This document shows positions 9,314 through 16,924 of a stretch of DNA of 64,000 nt, one piece after another. Every line of letters starts with the position of its first letter. The first letter of the stretch is position 1. Made by a program: the position numbers and the translations under genes. The stretch covers positions 124,001 to 188,000 of the forward strand of contig CALSLW010000001.1 of NCBI GenBank assembly GCA_943787295.1, in the 5' to 3' direction. Below the pieces are notes generated by a model. That model did no database searches, was not told the origin of the DNA, and saw only the letters and a program-made list of their open reading frames with translations. The stretch is from an uncultured Flavobacteriaceae bacterium. Lineage in GTDB: Bacteria; Bacteroidota; Bacteroidia; Flavobacteriales; Flavobacteriaceae.

Positions 9314-9624
9314 TCAAGCGATATTTCTGCAGGGAAAGAAATGGCCAAAGCATTATCGGTCAATTCTTCTAAACGCATTTTTTTAAGCGGAGCATATTCT
9401 GGTGAAGCATAGAATTCATAAGCGTCTTTCCCACTGACAAATTCGATTAAGACGGTCCAGTTGCCTTCTTCTTGTCCTTCAACAAGCACTCCTTTTTTGT
9501 TAGCAGCGAGTATTTTACCGTTGTATTTTTCAAGGATGGGTTCTAGTGGGCGCCCATAGCGCTCGATGTATTCCTCATAATCCTTCACTTTCATGCGACC
9601 AAAGGAATAGACTGTATTTGGCAT
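9310..9624 (-). CDS. DUF1330 family protein
   Basis: A 104-residue protein of the dimeric alpha/beta-barrel DUF1330 family: it opens MPNTVYSFGRMKVKDYEEY and continues with GKILAANKKG, WTVLIEFVSGKDAYEFYASPEYAPL and a C-terminal strand. Family members are small cytoplasmic proteins without known activity. It is the first gene of a minus-strand run (DUF1330, PqqB-like, xerD) and overlaps the next gene by 4 bases, so it is likely co-translated. It is divergent from aroQ, with about 95 bases between the two starts. Confidence 0.8.
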   Translation of the reverse strand: MPNTVYSFGRMKVKDYEEYIERYGRPLEPILEKYNGKILAANKKGVLVEGQEEGNWTVLIEFVSGKDAYEFYASPEYAPLKKMRLEELTDNALAISFPAEISLE

Positions 9625-9719
9625 AAATTATTGACTTTAAATTATCTGTTCAAGATAGCCAATATTTGCCTTTTAAAACCCGACTAGAGGATGTCAATTT
9701 TTTACGGTATTTTTACCAC

Positions 9720-10133
9720 ATGAAATTAAGCATCATCAACGGACCCAATTTAAACTTGTTGGGAACTAGAGAACCGTCCATCTATGGCGCGCAATCTTTT
9801 GTGGACTATCTGGAAGAATTAAAAGCAAAATACCCTCAGGTTGAATTCGACTATTTTCAATCTAATATAGAGGGAGAATTGATCGACCAATTGCACAAGG
9901 TGGGCTTTTCTTCAGATGGGATTATCCTCAATGCTGCGGCCTATACCCATACTTCTGTCGGTTTAGGGGATGCGATCAAAGCCATTGACACCTCCGTGAT
10001 TGAGGTGCATATTTCCAACACTTTTGCCCGAGAAGATTTTCGCCATACCTCTTATATTACCCCAAATGCGAAAGGCCTAATTCTAGGTTTTGGATTGGAT
10101 TCTTATCGCTTAGCGATAGAGAGTTTTTTATAA
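9720..10133 (+). CDS. aroQ: Type II 3-dehydroquinate dehydratase
   Basis: Converts 3-dehydroquinate to 3-dehydroshikimate in the shikimate pathway. The protein has 137 residues from the ATG at 9720; an in-frame ATG at 9666 would add 18 residues before the family's normal start (MKLSIINGPNLNLLG). Conserved elements are GPNLNLLGTREPSIYG with the catalytic Tyr, YFQSNIEGELID, LNAAAYTHTSVGLGDA with the catalytic His, and VHISNTFAREDFRHTSY. The length is that of a normal dodecameric type II enzyme. No other aro genes are present in the window. Confidence 0.95.
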   Translation: MKLSIINGPNLNLLGTREPSIYGAQSFVDYLEELKAKYPQVEFDYFQSNIEGELIDQLHKVGFSSDGIILNAAAYTHTSVGLGDAIKAIDTSVIEVHISNTFAREDFRHTSYITPNAKGLILGFGLDSYRLAIESFL

Positions 10134-10136
10134 GAC

Positions 10137-10376
10137 TTAACGTTTTAGCACATAGCGCAAAAACATAAATAATAGCCCCATCACCAGCCCTAACCCTCCA
10201 AAAATCAGTGGCATCCCCCACAAAGCATTCAGGGCGAGATAGCTGCCATGATTGATTCCAGTATGCATGTAGTCGAGAACAAATCCGCCAATTCCGTAGA
10301 GGAATCCGCAGGCAAAACCAAAGAGGAGACCAATGATCCCAAAGGTTTTAAGGGTGCTGTAAGTAGGTGTTTTCAT
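10137..10376 (-). CDS. Small hypothetical membrane protein
   Basis: A protein of 79 residues from the ATG at 10376 (an upstream ATG at 10409 would add 11 hydrophilic residues). It contains two hydrophobic helices, GIIGLLFGFACGFLYGIGGFV and MPLIFGGLGLVMGLLFMFLRYV, joined by a short loop, and ends in KR. No family is recognised. It lies 44 bases after the epoxide-hydrolase-like gene on the same strand and its stop is 3 bases from the aroQ stop (convergent). It is probably real, given its length and clean two-helix layout, but its function is unknown. Confidence 0.6.
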   Translation of the reverse strand: MKTPTYSTLKTFGIIGLLFGFACGFLYGIGGFVLDYMHTGINHGSYLALNALWGMPLIFGGLGLVMGLLFMFLRYVLKR

Positions 10377-10420
10377 TTTTTGAGGTTTAAAAATTCTGTT
10401 CTTATTCAATAAGTTGTTTT

Positions 10421-11278
10421 TTATGGCTTCGCCAAAAAAACCTGAATGGCTTCTGCTACGGCCTGGGGTTGCTCGTCACAGATAAAATGTCCTCCTTTTA
10501 AATAGGTGATATCGATGGGGTGTTCAAAAGCAGTTTCGGCTTTATAAAGAAATGCCTTGATGACCACTGGGTCGAGTTCCCCGTGAATGATATGAGTGGG
10601 AACTGTATTTTTTTTATTAAGATAGGTTTTCCATCGCTCTCGGTCTTTTGGGATAGCGCGATATAAATTCGCCCCGGTGGTGATGGTATGGGGAATTTGA
10701 TAACAGCGGGTGTATTCAGCGATGGCTTCTTCTGGGATTGGGCGACTAATCCCCCGACTAAAAAAGCGAATCCATACATCTTCTTTCCCAGCGATCAAAG
10801 CCTCTGGAAAATCTGGGATACTTTGAAAGAATTGATACCAAGAAGATTTAAACATCCCCTTGACCAATTTTTCTGAAGCCTTTTTCTTTCCTTCAAAATT
10901 ATTGATAATCATCATATTGATCAAGACCAACTTCTTAATACGCTCTGGATGCGCTAAAGCCATTTCTTGTACTACCGCCGATCCCCAGTCGTGCCCTCCC
11001 AGATAAAAGTCCTCTATGTTTAAGGCATCTGTCAAAGCAAAAATATCTTTCCCTAATTCGTCTTTTGTGTAATACTTTAAATCTAAAGTTCTCTCACTAT
11101 CTCCTAAGCCTCGAAGATCTGGCGCGATAATATAATAGCCCTTTAAAGCTTGTGCCACCTCTTGCCAACAGTAACTGGATTGCGGCCACCCATGCACAAG
11201 GATTAAAACTGAGTGACTTGCGTCTCCATAAGTGCGATAGGCGACTTTAGATCGATGAGTTTGAATATGATGTTGCAT
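10421..11278 (-). CDS. Alpha/beta hydrolase, epoxide hydrolase / dehalogenase type
   Basis: A 285-residue cytoplasmic hydrolase. The oxyanion motif is LVHGWPQSSYCW (about residues 27-38) and the nucleophile elbow is GGHDWGSAV, where Asp replaces Ser as in soluble epoxide hydrolases and haloacetate dehalogenases. A cap domain follows, with the acid in HGELDPV and the catalytic His in KGGHFICDEQP near the C-terminus. The substrate cannot be told from sequence. It is 3 bases downstream of the DUF3291 gene and is the last large gene of a minus-strand group of small-molecule enzymes. Confidence 0.88.
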   Translation of the reverse strand: MQHHIQTHRSKVAYRTYGDASHSVLILVHGWPQSSYCWQEVAQALKGYYIIAPDLRGLGDSERTLDLKYYTKDELGKDIFALTDALNIEDFYLGGHDWGSAVVQEMALAHPERIKKLVLINMMIINNFEGKKKASEKLVKGMFKSSWYQFFQSIPDFPEALIAGKEDVWIRFFSRGISRPIPEEAIAEYTRCYQIPHTITTGANLYRAIPKDRERWKTYLNKKNTVPTHIIHGELDPVVIKAFLYKAETAFEHPIDITYLKGGHFICDEQPQAVAEAIQVFLAKP

Positions 11279-11281
11279 CCT

Positions 11282-11728
11282 TTATACGGTTGGTGAGTAA
11301 GGTTCTTTAAAGGTAAAAACTTTTTCTGTAGGGCCATTCTCTTGAAGGTAAGCCAATTGTTCTGTGGCAGCTGCAGCGCTGGGATATTCCCCCGCTTTTA
11401 TCCACCACAGGGCATAATAGAAACCTTTAAAATGGTGAAACCACTCCTTTTTACGCTTCATGATTTCTAGATGCATCGCGCCATATACAAAAGACTCAAG
11501 CGAAGCGATACCTTCCCAAACTGAAATATTGATAAGCATTGAAATGTCTTGAAAAGGATTGATTTTCAATGCATTGTCTTGCTCGTCTTTGAGTCGCCAA
11601 ACAAAGCCGGGACTGGCTTCTGCAATCTGATTAATACGATCGATATTCGCCACAAAGTCTGCCATGACAGGGTCGTTAAAGTCACTCCCTTTCATTTGTG
11701 CGATATTGATTTGAGCTAGTTGATACAT
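11282..11728 (-). CDS. DUF3291 domain protein
   Basis: A 148-residue protein matching the DUF3291 fold (related to antibiotic-biosynthesis-type monooxygenases): it starts MYQLAQINIAQMKG and contains PGFVWRLKDEQ, NISVWEGIASLESFVYG and KEWFHHFKGFYYALWWIKAGEYPS. Aromatic residues are plentiful but no metal or cofactor motif stands out. It begins 2 bases after the reconstructed end of the frameshifted VOC gene and is probably in the same operon. Function unknown. Confidence 0.8.
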   Translation of the reverse strand: MYQLAQINIAQMKGSDFNDPVMADFVANIDRINQIAEASPGFVWRLKDEQDNALKINPFQDISMLINISVWEGIASLESFVYGAMHLEIMKRKKEWFHHFKGFYYALWWIKAGEYPSAAAATEQLAYLQENGPTEKVFTFKEPYSPTV

Positions 11729-11730
11729 GT

Positions 11731-12097
11731 TTATTCTTTGGAGTAAAGCCCCATTTTATTTCCTTCAGTATCTAAGAAATGAGCCATAAAGCCGTTTTGT
11801 CCTATGCTGGTTAGGACGGACTATTTTTCCTCTAGCTGCCTCTACACGATCTAATGCAGGCTGTAAATCTTTGCCACCGTTAAGGTAAATAATAGCACCT
11901 TTATCAGAGGGTTGATAGTTGGGGCCTTGCATTAGGCATGCGCCACTATTAGCAGGATCGGTATGTGGAAAGAAGGCAGTTTTCATGCCCATGGCTTCCA
12001 TCACCTTCATGTCAATGTCGAGGATAGTGCTGTAAAAAGCGGCAGCACGTTCAATGTTTTGGGTTGGGATTTCTATCCAATGGATTATATTACTCAT
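11731..12097 (-). pseudogene. VOC (glyoxalase/dioxygenase-fold) protein gene, frameshifted
   Basis: The gene starts MSNIIHWIEIPTQNIERAAAF and follows the VOC family through LQPALDRVEAARGKIVRP. The frame then breaks at about 11810-11813 (CCTAACC on the coding strand): the current frame ends after 14 foreign residues at 11765. The expected ending (SIGQNGFMAHFLDTEGN, KMGLYSKE, stop at 11731-11733) is present in the other frame. Restoring one A (AA to AAA) repairs a full-length protein of about 121 residues that would end 2 bases before DUF3291. It is either a recent one-base deletion or a sequencing error. Confidence 0.85.
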
Positions 12098-12116
12098 ATC
12101 GATTTGGGTTTTATAC

Positions 12117-14621
12117 TTACAAGTTAATAATAATTCCTTCTTTAGGGTCTCTGGTACCGTTACAGACTTCTGGATGCACTTTGGCTAAAGCCTCCAAACC
12201 ATCTAATTCGTTAAAGTGGAGCCATGCACTGGTTTTTGTTGCTGCCTCAATCAAGAAACCATTAGTCTTTTCATCAAATACAGCTGGCCCCCAGTCTTTA
12301 AAGCGTTTTTCGATATGAGAAGGGGCAAAGAAGAATTTACTGCGATCGTTGATGATTCCATCTTTAGGATTAGTTTTTGCCCAGTGAGTTAAACCCACTT
12401 TAAGGGTAAAGTGCATTTTGTCTCCTAGGTATTGGTGGAGCTTCGCCAAAACTTCATTGTTTCCAGACATGTCAACAATCACGGTTGGGATAGAGGAATC
12501 GATCTCTTCTAAGTTGTCATAACTACTTACTTTATCCCAAATTCCTAATTTTTCTACTGTTGCGAAGTTTCTTGCCGAAGTAACCCCAATGGAAGTAGGC
12601 GCATTTTGATCTCCTTGCAAGGCATAGCCTAAACCGATACTGGTTTTACTTGAGGCGCTTAAAACAACTACTTGTTCTGCCTCATGCCAATTGTTGTCTT
12701 GCAGACTATCCCACAAGCAAAAGGAAGTGAGGTATAAAGGAAACAACAGAGAGCGCTCGCGATCTAAGGCCTTAGTATAGTTAGGTTCATTATTGACCCT
12801 TCTGTATAAGTTGTAGCCCATGGGGAGGGTTGAGCGGTGTTTGGCGCCTTCAAAAAAGCGTTGTTCTTGCACTTTTGTAGGACACATTTTTAAATGAGTG
12901 GTAGGCGGGAAGTAACCATAAATACGGTCCCCAACTGGGATGCCGTCTGCTTTTGATTCGACCACATCGGCAAAACCCCAAACGGGGATTACGCCCATAC
13001 GGGCGCTGTCTTCACCTTCTGCAGAGAAGAACTCCCAATAGCGAATAATGTCTCCCGTAGCTGCATAGGTGATATTGTTTGCGGTGTAGGCAAACTGGTC
13101 AATTTTGACCAAGATTTCTCCAGCTTCAATTTGTCTATTTTCTACTGGGCTTTCGACCAATTGATGCTTAAAAAAAGCTTTTTTATCGACTTGAAATTGC
13201 GGGTGGGTAAGGGGACTTGCGTTCATTTGATCTATTTCTTGTAAAAACTGTTGGAGTTTCATCATGGCAGGGAGGCCGTTACTTTTCATGCGGTGAAGAA
13301 TCTCCATTTTAACCGGATCACTTTTATCGACACCGCGCACTAATTTACTGAAACCGTCTAGGCGATTAGCCGTCATCCATTGACGTAAGGGTTTATCGCT
13401 TGACCAGTTTAATTGATTGAGCATGGTAGCGGCTAAGCCTCTTAACCAGTCCGTGTCTTTGTCGGGTAAAGGAACCAAGCCACATAGTTTATTTTTTTCT
13501 TTGTCGTCCTTGTAATTTAATTCGACATAGGCAGCAAAAGAAGCGCTAAAGGCGGGTTGATAAGAGCGCACCGTTTGTGGGATAATTAGGTTTTCTTGAA
13601 AGATGGGGATGTTTTGTATATCCTTTGGGATGGGAGTAGCAGAACAGTCCACAAAAAGGGTGTTTTCTGGGCATTGATGCATTCTATTATCAAGCTTTAT
13701 AAGGTTGCCTTCAATATGCGTGACCCGTCCTTTTCGAATAAGCGTTGGGATTTTTTGAAGTAAAGCGAGTTCTTGTTTACTAACGGTAGCTCCATGAAAT
13801 TGAGTGGGTTGTACGCTTTTATCCAAACGCATCAAGACGCCCTTGTCTTCCAGACGGCGAAAGAGATCTTCTAAGGAGGTCGCTTTGGCAAGTGCCTCAA
13901 ATTGATTGGCTTGATTCCCGATGGTCGTCTCAAAAAAGGCTTCGGTATTTTGTGTGGTTGCACGGTCGATAACCCAGCTATCGCGGGAAATCACCCAGCT
14001 GATTTTTTGTGGATTAATATTATTTTCAAGTAAGTAAACAATGGCATCCATTCCTGTTTTTCCCCCTCCAATAATGCAGTAATGATCTCGATGGTCTAAT
14101 TCTTCTGGGAGCGCATTGATGGGTTTAAAATTAGTGGACTCGCTTGTTGTAAAATTTGGGGTATGGGTTGAAGGGACTTTGGTGGTTAAGTGAGAGGCTT
14201 GGACCAATTTCTTCTTTACACTTACGGTATATTCTTCTCCGTTTTCTAATGACCTAAAACGATGATCGCCTAGGTATTCACAATTGGGAAAGTATTGTAC
14301 TCTCCCGCTAGGAAGAAATTGTTCTTCCATCACCGCTTTGTAATAGGATTGAATTTCGTCTAAAGAAGAAAGACTGCCATAGCCTTCGTTTAAGCCAGCA
14401 GTTTCAATTTTTCCATTGCTTAATTCTCTTGATTTCACCCCATAAAAAGCTGCAGGTTGATGTAATGCAACAAAGGGGTAGGCGTGATTCCAGTGCCCTC
14501 CAGGAGCGGGATATTTGTCAATGATAATAAGGGTGGCGTTAGATTCTTCCACCAAAACATCGGCGAAAGCCATGCCCATGGCACCACTCCCAACGATCAA
14601 ATAGTCGGTTGTTAAATTCAT
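12117..14621 (-). CDS. FAD/NAD(P) oxidoreductase fused to a DUF2855 domain
   Basis: An 834-residue two-domain protein. Residues 1 to about 480 look like a flavin-dependent monooxygenase or FAD-NAD(P)-binding protein, with an N-terminal dinucleotide motif (LIVGSGAMGMAF), an FAD-type GGHWNHAYPFV segment and a second Rossmann motif IIGGGKTGMDAI around residue 185. From about 490 to the end it matches DUF2855, which resembles zinc-free medium-chain dehydrogenases (TGDIIRYWEFF, MGVIPVWGFADVVES, GDRIYGYFPPTTHL, VVVLSASSKTSIGLGYAL). DUF2855 proteins usually stand alone at about 360 residues. The MFS gene lies 13 bases upstream. The reaction is unknown; a two-step redox conversion of one small molecule is inferred. 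Confidence 0.8.
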   Translation of the reverse strand: MNLTTDYLIVGSGAMGMAFADVLVEESNATLIIIDKYPAPGGHWNHAYPFVALHQPAAFYGVKSRELSNGKIETAGLNEGYGSLSSLDEIQSYYKAVMEEQFLPSGRVQYFPNCEYLGDHRFRSLENGEEYTVSVKKKLVQASHLTTKVPSTHTPNFTTSESTNFKPINALPEELDHRDHYCIIGGGKTGMDAIVYLLENNINPQKISWVISRDSWVIDRATTQNTEAFFETTIGNQANQFEALAKATSLEDLFRRLEDKGVLMRLDKSVQPTQFHGATVSKQELALLQKIPTLIRKGRVTHIEGNLIKLDNRMHQCPENTLFVDCSATPIPKDIQNIPIFQENLIIPQTVRSYQPAFSASFAAYVELNYKDDKEKNKLCGLVPLPDKDTDWLRGLAATMLNQLNWSSDKPLRQWMTANRLDGFSKLVRGVDKSDPVKMEILHRMKSNGLPAMMKLQQFLQEIDQMNASPLTHPQFQVDKKAFFKHQLVESPVENRQIEAGEILVKIDQFAYTANNITYAATGDIIRYWEFFSAEGEDSARMGVIPVWGFADVVESKADGIPVGDRIYGYFPPTTHLKMCPTKVQEQRFFEGAKHRSTLPMGYNLYRRVNNEPNYTKALDRERSLLFPLYLTSFCLWDSLQDNNWHEAEQVVVLSASSKTSIGLGYALQGDQNAPTSIGVTSARNFATVEKLGIWDKVSSYDNLEEIDSSIPTVIVDMSGNNEVLAKLHQYLGDKMHFTLKVGLTHWAKTNPKDGIINDRSKFFFAPSHIEKRFKDWGPAVFDEKTNGFLIEAATKTSAWLHFNELDGLEALAKVHPEVCNGTRDPKEGIIINL

Positions 14622-14634
14622 GTTTTGAAGATAG

Positions 14635-15946
14635 TTAAATTCGAGGGGGAGAGGAATGGCTTTGGGTCATTTTTTTAAACCTAAGCGAAGCAAAGGCTCC
14701 CACTAGCGAAAAGCCTCCAAGCAAAGCAAATACGTGTTGGTGTCCCGTAATCCCCGGGCTATTGTCCAATAAAATTCCCATCACCGGCCCTATAAAAATA
14801 TCTGGCGTATAGCCAACCACCGAGATAATTCCCACAGCAGTCCCCGTAACCGCATAAGGAATATGTCCTTCTTTTACTGCGGCATAGTAAAGGGTGCGTA
14901 AGGAATAAGTCCCTATGCCTGTTATGATAACAGTAAAAATAAATAGGCCACTAAGTGGAGCATTAACTAGTCCTGAAGCAAAAAGTAAGGAGCCAATAAA
15001 CAAGACCGCAAAGCCCCGGATTAACCAAAGTGCACTCGAACTCTTATCGGCAAAAACCCCCACAATAACACAGACTAAAGGACGTAAATACATTTGGTAA
15101 GAGCCTACTTTGGCAGCATCCACTTCGTCAAACAACATTATTTCTGAGGCGTAGAGGGATAAGATATCAGTTACCTTATAGCCACAATAAGCACAAAGAA
15201 CAATCACAATTAAAAGGCCTACAGTAGGCATTTTGGCCACTTGTATAATATTGCTTAGGGAGTTATCGGCTTTAGTAGTGGAAATTTCTTCCTGGGCCTC
15301 TTGTTCTTTTAAATGGAAGAAAACGATTATACCAACAAGGGTAGCCAATAGTACAGCAAAGAGTATAACATAAAGGAACGCTGCTTTACGCTCCTCAAAA
15401 GAAGCACTATTGAGATCTTCTGGCAATAAGTAAGAGAAGACCAAAACTCCAATTACGCCAATCGATGCGGCGATTAACCCTCTTCCCGCTTCTAAATAAC
15501 CAAAGGCACGCCCTTGTTGTGCCCCACCGCCCCAGTTACGGGTGGCTTTTATCATCGCCGACCAAAATAAAAAAATGGTCGAAAAACCCCAATATCCATA
15601 GAGCCATTGCAGACCTTGATAAGAGGGAAATTGCGCTAGGTAGATTCCGCCAGCGGCGGTCATAATTAAAGCGGTCGCCATAAGTTTTCGTGGCGGATAG
15701 CGATCGGCTAAAGTGCCGCCATAGACATAAGACAACAAAGCTACAATACCATAGGTTGAATAGAGGGTACCAAGTTCGAAATTATTGAGTTGGAAAACAT
15801 CCAAAAAAGTGGGACGAAAAATCCGAGCGATTACAAAGGGTAATAAGAAAATCGATTCTGCAGCAAATACAATTAAAAGGATTCTTGCAAAAGAAGCGAG
15901 GCTATTTTTAGAGGGTTGGATAATAAAACTGTATTGGTTTCCCCAT
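14635..15946 (-). CDS. MFS transporter, start disrupted by a possible one-base insertion
   Basis: A 12-helix major-facilitator carrier. The first loop has GGTLADRYPPRKLM (the MFS loop 2-3 motif). Coding similarity extends upstream of the only conventional internal start (TTG at 15804) through helix 1 (FARILLIVFAAESIFLLPFV) to a point just after ATGGGGAAACC at 15946. In that stretch the ATG is out of frame by one base. With GGG in place of GGGG (C run at 15941-15944 of the plus strand) the protein would begin MGNQYSFIIQPSK and be about 436 residues. It is adjacent to the FAD-DUF2855 fusion, whose substrate or product it may carry. Confidence 0.75.
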
Positions 15947-15984
15947 CAAGATAAGGATTCTTTTTCAGCTAGGGGAAAGGCGAC

Positions 15985-16431
15985 TTACAACCAGCGGCCT
16001 ACTTTTTTCTTGTAGGCAATATAGTCTTCGCCAAATTGTTTTTCCATTTCAGCCTCTTCAAAAGGGATGTACCAAAGGTTAGCCGCAATGATAAAGGCCA
16101 AGAAACCATCGAGTGCGATAATATTCCCTAACACGATGGCTACGCCAAATAGTGCCATGCTAAAACCCAAATAAACAGGGTTTCTGCTGTAGCGAAAAAG
16201 TCCTGTCGTAATCAACTTTTGCGGTTGTTTAAAGGTGTTGATTTCGGTTTGTTGTTGTTTGAATAATCCTTGGATATTTCTCACCATCGCCAGTCCGCTA
16301 AAAAGAAAAATAAAGCCCAGATTATTCCATGGTTTAGGGAGATAAGCCCATTGTGTAAATACCAAGCTACAAAGGATCATAGCGGCACAGCAGATCAAAA
16401 AGAGAAAGGGAGGAAGGATTTTTTTTGGCAC
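15985..16431 (-). CDS. Isoprenylcysteine carboxyl methyltransferase-family membrane protein
   Basis: A protein of 148 residues from GTG 16431, just after the stop of the GNAT gene (16436-16438). Starts further upstream would overlap the whole C-terminus of GNAT and add a non-membrane stretch. It has four hydrophobic helices and the C-terminal signature of the ICMT/PEMT-type methyltransferases: LITTGLFRYSRNPVYLG, then NLWYIPFEEAEMEKQFG and DYIAYKKKVGRWL. Proteins of this group in bacteria methylate lipids or unknown substrates in the membrane. The family is clear; the substrate is not. Confidence 0.75.
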   Translation of the reverse strand: MPKKILPPFLFLICCAAMILCSLVFTQWAYLPKPWNNLGFIFLFSGLAMVRNIQGLFKQQQTEINTFKQPQKLITTGLFRYSRNPVYLGFSMALFGVAIVLGNIIALDGFLAFIIAANLWYIPFEEAEMEKQFGEDYIAYKKKVGRWL

Positions 16432-16435
16432 AAGA

Positions 16436-16924
16436 TTATTGGTTTTCAGTTGGGATATTGTTGCTTCGCATGGTAAGGATTTCTGGGACGAGTCCCGCTT
16501 TGGCGTAAGCCTTAATAGCGCTTTCATTTTCGGCATAAACCTCAAGTTGTACCTCGGTATAGCCTTGGGTTTTTCCCCAGAGGATTAAATCGGTCATGAT
16601 TAGACCGTTAATGCCTCGACCGCGATATTCAGGGAGGACATACATAAAGCCTAGATAGACATAGTGTTGCGGCGCTTTATAGGCTTTATTTTCTCGGATT
16701 AGGGCATAGCCAGAACCGACGACTTGGCCCTCGGCCTCGGCAACAATCACCCGAATTGCAGGGTCCTCGATATAGGCGGCTAAATCGTAATAGCTAATTT
16801 TCCCTTTTTTGAGATTAGGCGCAAAAGGTCGCTCAAAGGCAATAAGGTCTTGTTCAAACTGCAAAAGCACCGGGAGGTCGGTCTTAGTAGCTTCTCTTAA
16901 ATGGGTAGAAAAAGTTGTTGTCAT
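16436..16924 (-). CDS. GNAT-family N-acetyltransferase
   Basis: A 162-residue acetyl-CoA-dependent transferase. The acetyl-CoA pyrophosphate-binding motif is LPEYRGRGINGLI (Q/R-x-x-G-x-G/A type), preceded by the beta-4 strand VYLGFMYV and followed by QLEVYAENESAIKAYAKAGLVPE, the usual C-terminal motif. The target molecule cannot be inferred. Its start overlaps the GMC oxidoreductase stop by 4 bases (ATGA), so the two are translationally coupled. Confidence 0.9.
   Translation of the reverse strand: MTTTFSTHLREATKTDLPVLLQFEQDLIAFERPFAPNLKKGKISYYDLAAYIEDPAIRVIVAEAEGQVVGSGYALIRENKAYKAPQHYVYLGFMYVLPEYRGRGINGLIMTDLILWGKTQGYTEVQLEVYAENESAIKAYAKAGLVPEILTMRSNNIPTENQ

Noticed and set aside
9666-9719. 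Upstream ATG for aroQ
   Set aside because: It adds 18 residues before the family's invariant N-terminal motif.
16432-16545. Start of the ICMT-like protein at ATG 16545
   Set aside because: It would overlap the GNAT C-terminus by more than 100 bases and add a non-membrane, low-complexity stretch; GTG 16431 fits directly after the GNAT stop.
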